Assembly (NCBI GenBank): GCA_036123635.1
Contig: JAZADL010000132.1
Coordinates: forward strand, 1 to 7,638
Length of the DNA: 7,638 nucleotides
Direction of reading: 5' to 3'
From: UBA9410 sp036123635
GTDB taxonomy: Bacteria > Actinomycetota > Acidimicrobiia > Acidimicrobiales > MedAcidi-G1
Shown here: positions 7,365-7,638 of the stretch, in pieces
Numbering within the stretch: position 1 is the first letter of the stretch
Layout: the number at the start of each line of letters is the position of its first letter
Made by a program: the position numbers and the translations under genes
The notes under the pieces: generated by a model
Database searches by the model: none
What the model was told of the DNA's origin: nothing
Seen by the model: only the letters and a program-made list of their open reading frames with translations

Positions 7365-7638
7365 TCAGCGACCCCGCCGACGGCGACCACCGCCACCGCC
7401 ACCGCCACCGCGACCGCGACCAGCGGGAACTGCCACGCCCAGATCTCCGTGGACCGCTTCGAGTTCGTTCTTGAAGGCGTCCTCGAAATTCGCCTCGACA
7501 GGACCGTCGTCGACTGCGTCGTCATCGTCGACCACCTCGTCAACTACGTCGTCGTCCGAATCGTCGACCACCTCGTCAACTACGTCGTCGTCCGAATCGT
7601 CGACCACCTCGTCAACTACGTCGTCGTCCGAATCGTCG
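7365..7638 (-). CDS. pnp: C-terminal tail of a probable polynucleotide phosphorylase (5' part outside the window)
   Basis: Only the last 91 codons are present, so the call rests on position and tail character, not on catalytic domains. The tail has three parts. First is an Asp/Glu/Val block made of repeated DDSDDDVVDEVV units. Next is a short conserved-looking stretch, GPVEANFEDAFKNELEAVHG. Last is a Gly/Arg run ending RRRRGR before a TGA at 7365-7367. Actinobacterial PNPases commonly carry low-complexity charged or Gly/Arg tails after the KH and S1 domains, and pnp normally lies directly upstream of the M16 peptidase gene and dapB. PNPase degrades RNA 3'-to-5' by phosphorolysis. The basic Gly/Arg end could help RNA binding. 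The alternative is another RNA-binding protein with an S1-like or helicase core. The frame runs off the right edge, so an internal ATG/GTG in the repeat should not be taken as the start. Confidence 0.62.
   Translation of the reverse strand, partial: DDSDDDVVDEVVDDSDDDVVDEVVDDSDDDVVDEVVDDDDAVDDGPVEANFEDAFKNELEAVHGDLGVAVPAGRGRGGGGGGGGRRRRGR
7371..7424. repeat. Simple GGC/CGC-rich tract encoding a Gly/Arg tail
   Basis: On the minus strand, a run of GGT/GGC and CGC/CGG codons encodes GRGRGGGGGGGGRRRRG near the very end of the presumed PNPase. The central part is a near-perfect six-base repeat on the plus strand (CCGCCA units). Such tracts are prone to slippage and resemble RGG-type RNA-binding tails. 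Confidence 0.75.
7525..7638. repeat. 36-bp in-frame tandem repeat encoding an acidic 12-residue unit
   Basis: Two full copies at 7549-7584 and 7585-7620 are identical base for base. A half copy at 7621-7638 continues to the window edge. A partial copy at 7525-7548 matches the last 24 bases of the unit, with diverged sequence at 7513-7524. The length is a multiple of three, so copy number changes keep the frame. Each unit encodes DDSDDDVVDEVV on the minus strand. The array may extend beyond the window. Confidence 0.95.

Noticed and set aside
7352..7543. A 63-codon minus-strand frame with a Val/Ala alternating run that looks like a membrane helix
   Set aside because: The hydrophobic run is only the Gly/Arg tract read in another frame, and the frame overlaps the much more coherent acidic-tail frame.
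7385..7638. Repeats resembling a CRISPR array
   Set aside because: The units are directly adjacent, in frame with coding sequence, and have no unique spacers.

Overview
The window is a dense, high-GC stretch in which every supportable gene lies on the minus strand. In transcription order, from the right end to the left, they are: the 3' end of a gene that is probably pnp (polynucleotide phosphorylase), an M16 zinc peptidase, dapB, a SURF1-family oxidase assembly factor, a winged-helix protein of unknown role, dapA, rnj (RNase J), and the 5' part of ftsK, which is cut by the left edge. Intergenic gaps run from 5 to 94 bases. No RNA gene, mobile element, CRISPR array or integrase was seen.

The order pnp, M16 peptidase, dapB, dapA, rnj, ftsK is a well-known conserved neighbourhood of Actinobacteria such as Streptomyces and Mycobacterium. 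Together with the GC-rich codon use and frequent GTG starts, this points to an actinobacterial chromosome. I suspect a deep-branching lineage such as Acidimicrobiia, but that is inference only. A SURF1 protein implies aerobic respiration with a heme-copper cytochrome oxidase.

Region by region: 7365-7638 encodes an acidic, perfectly repeated tail ending in a Gly/Arg run. 6079-7311 is an M16 peptidase with intact zinc-binding residues. 5260-6036 (dapB) and 2925-3812 (dapA) encode consecutive enzymes of the diaminopimelate/lysine pathway, DapA acting first, and so feed cell wall and lysine synthesis. Between them, 4504-5247 (SURF1) and 3848-4498 (winged helix) occupy the place where many actinobacteria carry thyX. 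1232-2902 is RNase J, and 1-1137 is the membrane-anchored N-terminal part of the FtsK DNA translocase.

The genes are probably co-transcribed at least in part. They join RNA decay (PNPase, RNase J), cell-wall precursor supply (DapA, DapB) and chromosome segregation at division (FtsK). Most of this is ordinary housekeeping. The unusual points are the young 36-bp repeat in the presumed PNPase tail and the SURF1/winged-helix pair inside the dap cluster. I do not see convincing evidence for a wholly new biological system.
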